Positions 1-6,147 of a stretch of DNA of 9,407 nucleotides are shown piece after piece. A program made the translations under genes and the position numbers. The notes under the pieces were generated by a model. That model saw only the letters and a program-made list of their open reading frames with translations. It ran no database searches and was not told the origin of the DNA. Origin of the DNA: Haloarculaceae archaeon (lineage in GTDB: Archaea > Halobacteriota > Halobacteria > Halobacteriales > Haloarculaceae); the NCBI GenBank assembly GCA_028274885.1, contig JAQCMX010000182.1, positions 1-9,407 of the forward strand, written 5' to 3'. Each line of letters opens with the position of its first letter. Within the stretch, counting starts at the first letter, position 1.

Positions 1-78
1 AACCTCCCCCACCATTCCACATATATCCCTGAGGGGTAGGGCTGGTTTAATACCGTCGAACCAATCGCCGTTCGCCAT
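1..78 (-). CDS. Possible 5' end of an unidentified gene running off the left edge
   Basis: Reading leftward from an ATG at 78, 26 codons stay open to the window edge (protein begins MANGDWFDGIKPALPL). A stop lies three codons upstream of this ATG. I do not recognise the protein. Codon use is mixed (it includes CTA, AGG, ATA and TGT) and less G/C-biased at third positions than the genes further right, so it is either a recently acquired or atypical gene or a chance open frame. No convincing Shine-Dalgarno or TATA element sits upstream. Confidence 0.2.
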   Translation of the reverse strand, partial: MANGDWFDGIKPALPLRDICGMVGEV

Positions 79-93
79 GGGGTCTCATAGTCA

Positions 94-189
94 TTAGTGC
101 GAGTCTTTACCGCCATGCTCGAAGAAGATGTCGGGGACACGCTGTGAGATGTCAGTCTCTGGGATGGGAGCACAAAATAACCGCACTGA
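94..189 (-). pseudogene. Possible C-terminal gene remnant
   Basis: This is a short open stretch on the minus strand ending in TAA at 96-94 and containing PETDISQRVPDIFFEHGGKD near its end. The last 16 or so codons show the G/C-ending preference and acidic make-up of the other genes, which suggests a decayed coding end. The same frame is closed just upstream by three closely spaced stops (190-198), so no complete gene exists here. A GTG at 186 could start a 30-residue protein. The family is unknown and chance cannot be excluded. Confidence 0.15.
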
Positions 190-430
190 TCACTATCACG
201 CCACGACTCCGGAGATCGGGAGAACTGTTGCGTAGCCGGAGGCCGACCGGTCATCCCTTGCGTGTGCGCGGTCCGGTCGGGTGAGAGCCACGCGTCCGAG
301 TTCAGGGTGGGGAGGTACTTGTATTCGCTGCAATCCGGTTGGTCTGACAGCGGCGACCGGATAGCACGGTGAACCCGGCCTGTCGCGGTCGCTCAAGATC
401 AGGTGATAAAAGATGGTATGGTGGTCCGAC
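190..430. other. Non-coding stretch downstream of the MC1 gene
   Basis: Open frames here read as low-complexity Arg/Pro/Ser-rich sequence without haloarchaeal codon bias and overlap the MC1 gene in another frame, so I do not call a gene. A short A run at 408-411 (a T run in the MC1 transcript), about 20 bases past the MC1 stop, might end that transcript, but no strong stem precedes it. I see no tRNA-like fold and no repeat array. Confidence 0.5.
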
Positions 431-742
431 TCAGATCTCGTCGAGGTGTTCAACCCCTTCCTTGGAGACGTTGCCCTTCGTGATCTCGCCGGGCATCCAG
501 TCGGGTTTGTCATCCGGCGCCTCTTCCTCCCAGGCCCACCCTTCGTAGATGTGGACCTTGTGGGTCCCTTTCTCCCGGAGCCGGAGCTTCTGGGGGTCGG
601 CCCCCTCCTCGGAGTTTGCCGGGCTTAGTCGTCGCGCCGCCTTCAGCGCCGCCTGTCGGGGGGTTCCCCCGGAGAAGACACTCGTCTCTTCACCGCTCTC
701 TTCTCGGAGCGCAAAGTTGCGCTTGTCACTGTCTTGTGCCAT
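431..742 (-). CDS. MC1-family non-histone chromosomal DNA-binding protein
   Basis: This encodes a 103-residue small architectural DNA-binding protein of the archaeal MC1 family. In Methanosarcina these proteins bind as monomers and sharply bend DNA. The family pattern is visible along the whole length: RNFALRE (8-14), VFSG followed by TPRQAALKAARR (22-38), LRLREKGTHKVHIYEGW (53-69), then AP.DKPDWMP (75-84) and ITK (87-89). Conserved tryptophans fall at 69 and 82. The length matches the family, with a short acidic insert near 41-50 as expected in a salt-in proteome. The start is ATG at 742, preceded by GGTGA at 751-747 and a TATA box at 790-781. The gene stands alone, its neighbours being non-coding DNA on both sides, and is probably monocistronic. 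The family assignment is firm from sequence; its chromatin role here is inferred from the methanogen homologue. Confidence 0.93.
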   Translation of the reverse strand: MAQDSDKRNFALREESGEETSVFSGGTPRQAALKAARRLSPANSEEGADPQKLRLREKGTHKVHIYEGWAWEEEAPDDKPDWMPGEITKGNVSKEGVEHLDEI

Positions 743-746
743 GATT

Positions 747-756
747 TCACCGCTCC
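747..756 (-). promoter_or_regulatory. Shine-Dalgarno sequence of the MC1 gene
   Basis: The minus strand reads GGAG at 756-753 and GGTGA at 751-747, ending four bases before the ATG at 742. This supports the chosen start and a short-leadered transcript. Confidence 0.6.
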
Positions 757-780
757 ATGCGAATCAAATACATGACACAG

Positions 781-790
781 TATAAATATA
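781..790 (-). promoter_or_regulatory. TATA box of the MC1 gene
   Basis: On the minus strand the sequence TATATTTATA lies about 39 bases upstream of the MC1 start codon. This is a strong archaeal TATA element in otherwise G/C-rich DNA and predicts transcription starting near 755-760, giving a leader of roughly 15 bases that contains the ribosome-binding site. Confidence 0.65.
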
Positions 791-1050
791 CCCCTCATTC
801 GACCGCCGTCCGGGGATGTGTTTATAAATCACACCTCGGTGCGGCGTCCGAAAGACCGGTTGCTGCCCGAAACGCGGTCCCCTCTGAGACTCGCGCGCGC
901 TGGCCGGCGGTTTCGTACGCAACGGATCCAACGGTGTCGGTTTGTGCCCTGGACTGGGTGGTGAGTGTCGGCTGGGCTGTCTGAGAACGGTGACGCAAGG
1001 TTAGACCCGTCTTCGAGGGGTCCCAAACCCGGGGCGACGAGTTCCCCACG
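791..1050. other. Intergenic region between the MC1 and AbrB-like genes
   Basis: About 350 bases separate the two divergent starts (742 and 1096). The sequence holds a second, palindromic TATA-like element TTTATAAA at 821-828 that could work on either strand but is far from any plus-strand start. Short open frames in this stretch are Arg/Ser/Thr-rich and look non-coding. I looked for tRNA folds and C/D-box guide RNAs: one CTGA (981-984) lies close to a GTGA, but no full set of boxes is present. I see no gene here. Confidence 0.5.
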
Positions 1051-1054
1051 GTAG

Positions 1055-1060
1055 ATTTAA
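1055..1060 (+). promoter_or_regulatory. TATA-like element of the AbrB-like/pyrD unit
   Basis: ATTTAA lies 36-41 bases before the ATG at 1096. A start of transcription near 1082 would give a short leader that includes the purine-rich AGGAAGG at 1086-1092, a plausible Shine-Dalgarno sequence three bases before the start codon. Confidence 0.45.
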
Positions 1061-1095
1061 GAGGATCCTCGGGTCACAACGGACTAGGAAGGCCG

Positions 1096-1293
1096 ATGGT
1101 CAGAAAGAAGAAGCTCAGCCCGAGTGGTGCGAAAGACGAAGACGGCGAGTACCACAACGTGCATATCAATCTACACGAGGACGAACTCGCAGTCGCCGGC
1201 ATGGAGATCGGCGACGAGGTGTTTGTCCGGGTTCGTGACAATAAAATTATTATTCAGAACGCCGATCCAGACGATGTCCAACACGAGTTCTAA
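1096..1293 (+). CDS. Small AbrB-like (SpoVT-AbrB fold) protein
   Basis: This is a 65-residue protein with a basic N-terminus (MVRKKKLSP) and an acidic remainder. Residues from about 20 resemble the core of AbrB/SpoVT swapped-hairpin proteins: a strand (YHNVHINLH), a loop, then the typical G-(I/D)-x-x-G-D-E-V pattern at 34-42 (GMEIGDEVF), followed by the strand VRVRDNKIIIQ (44-54). Such domains usually act as dimeric DNA-binding regulators or antitoxins. No toxin partner is present; the next gene is pyrD, 24 bases downstream on the same strand, so the two are likely co-transcribed. A role in regulating pyrD or its own operon is only a guess. The start is ATG with AGGAAGG just upstream. The family call rests on pattern recognition over a short protein. 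Confidence 0.75.
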   Translation: MVRKKKLSPSGAKDEDGEYHNVHINLHEDELAVAGMEIGDEVFVRVRDNKIIIQNADPDDVQHEF

Positions 1294-1317
1294 CACGGCC
1301 GTTGTCTCACAGACCAG

Positions 1318-2376
1318 ATGACCAGCCCTTATGCGATCGCGAAGCCGTTTCTGTTTCGGCTTCCACCGGAGACGGCTCATAGGATAGTTCATAGACTGCT
1401 GGAAACCGTACAGGGGACACCGATTGAAACTGTACTCGCCCGACAGTACACCGTCGAGGACGACCGTCTCGCCTGTCAGGCGTTTGGCCAACGGTTTCCA
1501 AACCCCGTCGGTGTCGCTGCTGGTTTCGACAAGAACGGCGAGATTCCCTGCGCCCTCGCCGCACTCGGGTTCGGGTTCGTCGAGGTCGGCGGGGTCACGG
1601 CGGAACCACAGGCAGGCAATGAGCGCCCGCGCATGTTCCGTCTCCCCGAGGACGAAGGGCTGATCAACCGGATGGGGCTGAACAATCAGGGTGCGAAAAC
1701 GGTCGGTCCACGACTCGCGCGCAAAGCAGTGGACGTGCCGATCGGCGTCAACGTCGCCAAATCCGAACACGTTACACCCGATGATGCCCCGGCGGACTAC
1801 CGGCGGACCTACGAGGCGGTCGCCGACGGGGGGGACTTTTTTGTTGTCAACATCTCCTGTCCCAACTCACAGGGGTTCGAAGAGCTCCAGAACCGCGGCC
1901 GGATGGATGCGATCATCGGGGAGTTGCGCGACGCGGGGGCGGCGCCACTGCTCGTGAAACTCTCGCCCGACCTACCTGAACCGGCGGTCGCGGATGCACT
2001 GGAGATTGTCAACGAGTTCGAACTCGAAGGTGTCGTCGCGACCAACACCTCGACAGAACGGCCGGCCTCGCTTGGCTCACCACACCGCATCGAGGACGGC
2101 GGGCTCTCGGGTGCACCCATCGAGTCACGCTCGACGGAACTGGTGGGGTACGTCGCACAACGAACCGACGCCCCGGTCGTCGGCGTGGGCGGTGTCTCGA
2201 CCGCCGAGGACGCCTACAGGAAGATCCGCGCAGGGGCCAGCGTCGTCCAGTTGTACACGGGGTTGGTGTATCAAGGACCGGCTATCGCCCGTGAGATAAA
2301 CCGGGGACTGCTCGCCTTACTCGAACGTGACGGCTTCGACAGCGTGGCCGATGCCGTGGGTGCGGACCTGCAGTGA
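1318..2376 (+). CDS. pyrD: Dihydroorotate dehydrogenase, class 2 (quinone-dependent) type
   Basis: This enzyme oxidises dihydroorotate to orotate, the fourth step of UMP synthesis, and passes electrons through FMN to membrane quinone in class 2 forms. The 352 residues align end to end with E. coli PyrD as I recall it. An N-terminal helical quinone-tunnel region (about 4-40, including FRLPPETAHRIVHRLL) is followed by the FMN barrel: GFDKNGE (69-75) with the conserved lysine at 72, GLINRMGLNNQG (114-125), NISCPN (178-183), LLVKLSPDL (211-219) with Lys214, ATNTS (241-245), GGLSG (261-265), VGVGGV (288-293) and QLYTG (311-315). Oddly, residue 181 is Cys (codon TGT at 1858-1860), where class 2 enzymes carry the catalytic Ser. 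The start matches the bacterial N-terminus. No clear Shine-Dalgarno is visible, consistent with coupling to the small gene upstream. Confidence 0.96.
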   Translation: MTSPYAIAKPFLFRLPPETAHRIVHRLLETVQGTPIETVLARQYTVEDDRLACQAFGQRFPNPVGVAAGFDKNGEIPCALAALGFGFVEVGGVTAEPQAGNERPRMFRLPEDEGLINRMGLNNQGAKTVGPRLARKAVDVPIGVNVAKSEHVTPDDAPADYRRTYEAVADGGDFFVVNISCPNSQGFEELQNRGRMDAIIGELRDAGAAPLLVKLSPDLPEPAVADALEIVNEFELEGVVATNTSTERPASLGSPHRIEDGGLSGAPIESRSTELVGYVAQRTDAPVVGVGGVSTAEDAYRKIRAGASVVQLYTGLVYQGPAIAREINRGLLALLERDGFDSVADAVGADLQ

Positions 2377-2384
2377 CCGGGCTG

Positions 2385-2399
2385 CCGGCCAGAGGCCGG
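2385..2399. terminator. GC hairpin between convergent pyrD and sulfatase genes
   Basis: CCGGCC at 2385-2390 and GGCCGG at 2394-2399 form a perfect six-base-pair stem with a three-base loop. It sits in the 28-base gap between the two convergent stop codons. There is no T tract on either side, so it may be a two-way barrier or RNA-end stabiliser rather than a classical archaeal terminator. Confidence 0.35.
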
Positions 2400-2404
2400 T
2401 TCGA

Positions 2405-3730
2405 TCAGTCCCCGCTTTCACCAACCGCCTGCCCGGGCCAGCCACGGGTTTCCCTGTCAGCGTCGCGATCAACTGTACTGCACTCGTGTTCGGGAAGTTC
2501 AAAGAGCCACTCCTCGTCGTCGAACCGGACGAGCTTGCGGCCCTCGTGGCGCAAAAAGGAGAGCGGTTCACCGAGCAGGTCACTATCGTAGACCAGTTCG
2601 CCGTTCCAGGTATGTTCCTCGATATCCACCATCGGCGAGCGGTACGAACCGCGAGCGATCTTGTCGCCGGTGCCGGCCGCCAGTGACTGCTCGGGAAACG
2701 AGTCTACACCTGCCTCGTCAAGGATGGTGTGAAACACCCGTCGGAGTTCCACCTGCTTGTCGACTTTGCCGGATCCACGGCCGGGGTAGCTGATAGCCAG
2801 CGGAACCGACACCACGGGATCGAAGACGCTGTACTGGTGACCCAGCAGGTCGAACTCCCCGAGGTGCTCGCCGTGATCCGACGCGAGCACGATCAGTGTC
2901 TCACCGTCGTCGTGATCGGCGAGACAGGAGAGCAGTGTTTCGAGTCGGTCGTCCATCGTTCGCAGGTCGGCGTCGTAGAACTGCGACATCGCACGGCGCT
3001 CGCGGTCGGTGAACGTTCGGTCGCCAGCCGCCTGGGCGCGCTCGTTGGTCACGACCGGCACGTCCCGCAACTCGTCTTCGACGAAGCGAGCCGCGTGTTC
3101 GGGTGCCGGCGAGCGGGGCAGATGGCAGTCGAGCAGGTTGACAAACAGAAAGTATGGCTGCTCCGCGCGTGACAGCGTCTCCTCAAACGCCGCCGGCAGT
3201 CCGTCGTCGGGTCGCACGGTCGAGGGAACTGCCTTTCCCGAGCGGAGTCGAACGAGGCTGAACAGCTGTTCGAACGGGCGACGGATCGGTGAACTGGTCA
3301 CGCGGTGGACCAGGGGACGGGCGACAGACGAGACCCAGTCCGGAACCGAGAACCGCGACAGCGTTCGGAATTCGTCGAACCCCCGGGCGAAGCCGTTGGC
3401 CGGACTGACGTACTCGTTCGACGAGATGGCGTAGGTTCCGTACCCGGCGGCCGACAGCAGTCGGGGCAACGGGTTCGAAGCGTCGAATATCGGCCGGATT
3501 GTCGTCGTCCCGTGCTCCTGTGGGTATCTTCCGGTAAACAGCGTCGCGTGTGAGGGAACCGACCACGGTGCCTGCGCCACCGCATCCGTATACAGCGTCG
3601 CTCGCCCGGCGAACGCATCGAAGTTCGGCGTCGTCTTCCGGGTGTATCCGAGTGCAGAGACGCGGTCAGCCCGGGCGGTATCGAGAACGATGAAGACGAC
3701 GTTTGGCCGCTCCATGGGGGAACAGTCCAC
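2405..3730 (-). CDS. Sulfatase-like hydrolase (alkaline phosphatase superfamily)
   Basis: This is a 441-residue soluble enzyme of the sulfatase family. Metal-site motifs are clear: LDTARADR (16-23, with Asp17 and Asp22), LLDCHLP (199-205), ASDHGEHLG (283-291, with Asp285 and His286) and GHQYSVFDPVVSVPL (297-311). The nucleophile motif is S57-V-P-S-H, followed by ATLFTGRYPQEHG. Classical sulfatases use C/S-x-P-x-R, which is converted to formylglycine; here His61 replaces the Arg, so that conversion is doubtful and the true substrate (sulfate, phosphate or phosphonate ester) is unknown. The listed start is GTG at 3730; ATG at 3715 gives a 436-residue form beginning MERPNVVFIVLD and fits family N-termini better. 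No signal peptide or membrane helix is seen, so it is probably cytoplasmic. It lies 49 bases downstream of the GNAT gene and could be co-transcribed with it. Confidence 0.9.
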   Translation of the reverse strand: MDCSPMERPNVVFIVLDTARADRVSALGYTRKTTPNFDAFAGRATLYTDAVAQAPWSVPSHATLFTGRYPQEHGTTTIRPIFDASNPLPRLLSAAGYGTYAISSNEYVSPANGFARGFDEFRTLSRFSVPDWVSSVARPLVHRVTSSPIRRPFEQLFSLVRLRSGKAVPSTVRPDDGLPAAFEETLSRAEQPYFLFVNLLDCHLPRSPAPEHAARFVEDELRDVPVVTNERAQAAGDRTFTDRERRAMSQFYDADLRTMDDRLETLLSCLADHDDGETLIVLASDHGEHLGEFDLLGHQYSVFDPVVSVPLAISYPGRGSGKVDKQVELRRVFHTILDEAGVDSFPEQSLAAGTGDKIARGSYRSPMVDIEEHTWNGELVYDSDLLGEPLSFLRHEGRKLVRFDDEEWLFELPEHECSTVDRDADRETRGWPGQAVGESGD

Positions 3731-3735
3731 GGGGG

Positions 3736-3755
3736 ATCCGTTTCAACCTACGGAT
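3736..3755. repeat. Inverted repeat ahead of the sulfatase gene
   Basis: ATCCGT at 3736-3741 and ACGGAT at 3750-3755 form a perfect six-base inverted repeat around an eight-base spacer, within the 49-base gap between the GNAT and sulfatase genes. It could be a hairpin trimming the upstream transcript or an operator for the sulfatase gene. Its significance is uncertain given its short length. Confidence 0.25.
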
Positions 3756-3779
3756 TCCTGCCGGTGGTACCCGGCGCGG

Positions 3780-4298
3780 TTAGCGATCCAACGGCCGCCG
3801 GTAGATCATCGTCCGGTAGGTCGCGTTCCCGATCGTGACGGCCCCGGTGTGGTCGATCCCGAATCCGTGTTTTTCGTAGAAGCGCCGGGCACGGTCGTTC
3901 GCTGTCAGGACCGACAGTGCTACGCCGGTCCTGTCCGCTGGCACACGCGAGAGGCCGTTCTCGAGTAACGCCGTCCCGACGCCTTTCCCCCACCACTCCG
4001 GGTGGACGTAGAGTTCTTTCAGTTCCGCCTCACCACCGCGGACGAAGTACTTCGTCTCCGCCCAGCGAACGAGGACGTACCCGCGAACGCCGCCATCGAC
4101 AGACGCCGCCAGTGTCACACCGTCCCTGTCTGGAAGCCGGGCGATCCACTCGTCGACGTCGTCCGGGTCCGGATCGACGGTCAACCGCTCCAGTCGGTCC
4201 GCTGGGAGTATGTGATCGTACCCGGACCGCCAGGCCAACGCGTGTGCCCGGATCGCCTGGCGGACGTCTGTCCGGGCCACGAGGGGACGTATCTCCAT
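3780..4298 (-). CDS. GNAT-family N-acetyltransferase
   Basis: This 172-residue protein of the Gcn5-related family transfers an acetyl group from acetyl-CoA to an amine; the substrate cannot be told from sequence. Motif A is clear: AELKELYVHPEWWGKGVGTALL (91-112), with the pyrophosphate loop W103-G-K-G106-V-G108. The usual Arg/Gln at the first loop position is Trp103. Motif B is NDRARRFYEKHGF (134-146), with Tyr141 at the usual general-acid position. The N-terminal half (IRPLVARTDVRQAIRAHALAWRSGY) is typical of single-domain RimI-like members. The start is ATG at 4298, with GAGGTG about ten bases upstream and a T-rich box about 25 bases upstream. It lies 121 bases from the end of pheT on the same strand, so it is probably separately transcribed. 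Codon use matches its neighbours. Confidence 0.9.
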   Translation of the reverse strand: MEIRPLVARTDVRQAIRAHALAWRSGYDHILPADRLERLTVDPDPDDVDEWIARLPDRDGVTLAASVDGGVRGYVLVRWAETKYFVRGGEAELKELYVHPEWWGKGVGTALLENGLSRVPADRTGVALSVLTANDRARRFYEKHGFGIDHTGAVTIGNATYRTMIYRRPLDR

Positions 4299-4318
4299 GG
4301 TTTGTACACCTCGGGAGC

Positions 4319-4328
4319 TTACAAAAAC
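4319..4328 (-). promoter_or_regulatory. T-rich promoter element of the GNAT gene, or pheT terminator tract
   Basis: The minus strand reads GTTTTTGTAA, centred about 25 bases before the GNAT start codon, the spacing expected of a TATA box for a leaderless transcript. The same five-T run, following a GC-rich stretch, could end the pheS-pheT transcript 95 bases past the pheT stop. The two roles are not exclusive. Confidence 0.35.
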
Positions 4329-4419
4329 GTCGCGGGGGCCTGATTCGGGCAGTCTCGATCACAGCAGGCGCGCGGCCCGATATCGTCGCCCGAAATCGCG
4401 CGAGTCGGTACCGACACCA

Positions 4420-6147
4420 CTACGCGAGTCCGTCCAGCCTGAACTCGAAGGCTGCGACGGGAACCTCCAGCCCGTGTTCGACCAGGACCTCGGGGTGAAT
4501 CTCCCCGACAACGCCGACGACGTTCCCGTCCAGGACGATCTCGGCGGTTCGACCCGAAATGAACGTCGGGTGTTCGGTCGGGGGGGTCTCCAGGGTCTTG
4601 CCAAAGGCCGCAGCGATCCCCTGGAGGCGTGCGCGGGCGTCCTCGTAGGAGATCCCCGACTCGGCAAGAACGCCGGCAACCGTCCGGTGTTCGGCTGCGC
4701 CAGTGGTTTCAGTCTCGTCGAGCCGGGCTGCCAGCCCGATCTCGGAGAGATACTGTGGGTACGCGCGGTGGGTGTTGTTCTCCAAGACCATGAGCAGGGA
4801 AGGGAGCGCCCAGGTCCGCAACATCGTGTAGGCCTCGCTGTAGGGTTCACGGATCGACACCGGTTCGCCGCCGCCGACGACGTCGTCACCGGGTGCAATC
4901 CCGAGGTTGTCGTAGTTTTCGGCCGCCGAGATCATGTGGAAATTCAGCAGATCCTCGAAGCCAAGCCCCACGAGTGCATCCCGGGCGGCGTCTTCGAGAC
5001 GGGAGCGCTCGTGGCGGCCACCGACGGTCGAGACGTCTGGATAGCGCGGCTCCAGATCGTTGAAGCCGTAGGCACGGCCAATGTCGTCGATGACGTCCAG
5101 CGGATGGAGAAGGTCGACACGGTAAGGCGGGATCTGGATCTCGTAGACGGTTCCCTCGTCGTCGGTGTCCGGTTCGGCGTCGAGTCCCGCCCGTTCGGCA
5201 CAGTCGACGACCGTCGCGTGGTCGAATTCGACCCCGATGATGCTCTCGATGCGGTCGTGGCTGACGCGCTTGGTCCTCACCTCGAAGTCCGGCCGGTCAA
5301 GTGTATGGCCGGCGTACTCGCCCGGCGTCCCCGCGGCGTAGGAGATGTCCACGCGCTCGACACGCGCGCCTCTCGCCTCGAGTGCGTAACAGACGATGGC
5401 ACACATCCGGTCGATGGTCCACTGGTCCGTGCCGGTCATCTCGATCAGTAGGTCACGTGAGTCCTCGGTTACCTCCGTCCGCCGGCCGTTGATCACCGGC
5501 GGGAACGAGAACAGACCGATATCATCGTAAATCGCTGGATACGCGTCCATGTCCGCGACCAACTCGGCGTACTCAGAGCCCATGTGGTGGCGCTGGGTCA
5601 CCGCTCGTGGGGTCATCTCCTCGTCGCTTTCGAGCGGGACGAACCGTTCGTCGCCGGGAGCCATCGACGTGTACCGGATCGACTTCTCGCCACCCGTTCC
5701 CGGTTCGCCTTTCAGCGCCACCAGATCGTGGACACCGATTGCACCCTTGGACCGGTCTCGCCCCATCGTCGCGTGGAGTTTCTCCTGGATCTGGATGAGC
5801 GACTCCAGCGAGTCGGCGTCGAAGTCGAGACCACGGACGACCGCACCCGTAATGTAAGGACGCTCGGCGGGCGGGTCTTCGACCTCGATTGTCCACTCGG
5901 CGTCGTTCGTCGACGGGACGTACACCCCACGGTCGTCGCCGTAGTGGTATCGGAGCGAGCGTGCGATTCCCTCGACGGACAGGCGGTCGAGGCGGTCGGG
6001 TGCAAACTCCAGTTGCATCTCCTCGTCGTCGGTCCAGCCCTCGAACTCCAGCCCGAGCGCAAACAGATCCTCGCGGAGTTCGTCGTCGGCTTTCCGGGCC
6101 CCCGTCAACTCCCGGAGTTCGTCGGGATCGACGTCGACGACGGGCAT
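4420..6147 (-). CDS. pheT: Phenylalanyl-tRNA synthetase beta subunit
   Basis: This is the beta chain of the heterotetrameric enzyme that charges tRNA-Phe. At 575 residues it is of the archaeal/eukaryotic form, lacking the bacterial N-terminal tRNA-binding (EMAP-like) domain. In order it shows an N-terminal region (1-90), the B3/4 editing domain (about 95-270, with ITGAVVRGL at 99-107 and GRDRSKGAIGVHDL at 129-142), the B5 domain (about 285-362, ending in IPPYRVDLLHPLDVIDDIGRAYGF with its acidic metal-binding cluster) and the catalytic-like core (about 378-575, with LTFH-type LNFHMI at 401-406 and the ending GEIHPEVLVEHGLEVPVAAFEF). The ATG at 6147-6145 overlaps the pheS stop by one base (TGATG), implying translational coupling and matched subunit supply. 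The stop is TAG at 4422-4420. No frameshift or missing block is seen. Confidence 0.97.
   Translation of the reverse strand: MPVVDVDPDELRELTGARKADDELREDLFALGLEFEGWTDDEEMQLEFAPDRLDRLSVEGIARSLRYHYGDDRGVYVPSTNDAEWTIEVEDPPAERPYITGAVVRGLDFDADSLESLIQIQEKLHATMGRDRSKGAIGVHDLVALKGEPGTGGEKSIRYTSMAPGDERFVPLESDEEMTPRAVTQRHHMGSEYAELVADMDAYPAIYDDIGLFSFPPVINGRRTEVTEDSRDLLIEMTGTDQWTIDRMCAIVCYALEARGARVERVDISYAAGTPGEYAGHTLDRPDFEVRTKRVSHDRIESIIGVEFDHATVVDCAERAGLDAEPDTDDEGTVYEIQIPPYRVDLLHPLDVIDDIGRAYGFNDLEPRYPDVSTVGGRHERSRLEDAARDALVGLGFEDLLNFHMISAAENYDNLGIAPGDDVVGGGEPVSIREPYSEAYTMLRTWALPSLLMVLENNTHRAYPQYLSEIGLAARLDETETTGAAEHRTVAGVLAESGISYEDARARLQGIAAAFGKTLETPPTEHPTFISGRTAEIVLDGNVVGVVGEIHPEVLVEHGLEVPVAAFEFRLDGLA

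Noticed and set aside
24..38. Near-palindrome TATCCCTGAGGGGTA as a possible mobile-element end
   Set aside because: It is short and single, with no matching terminal repeat or target duplication in the window.
196..513. 105-codon minus-strand open frame over the MC1 gene end
   Set aside because: It is in a different frame from MC1, which has clear family motifs; its product is Arg/Pro/Ser-rich with no recognisable pattern.
950..1010. Possible C/D-box guide RNA around CTGA at 981-984
   Set aside because: Only one good D-like box and loose C-like matches are present, with no proper spacing.
822..1049. 75-codon minus-strand open frame in the MC1/AbrB-like spacer
   Set aside because: Its Arg/Ser/Thr-rich composition is unlike the acidic haloarchaeal genes, and it has no ribosome-binding site or known motif.
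4297..5451. 384-codon plus-strand open frame opposite pheT
   Set aside because: It is antisense to pheT, whose domains are intact; long antisense frames are common in G/C-rich haloarchaeal genes.
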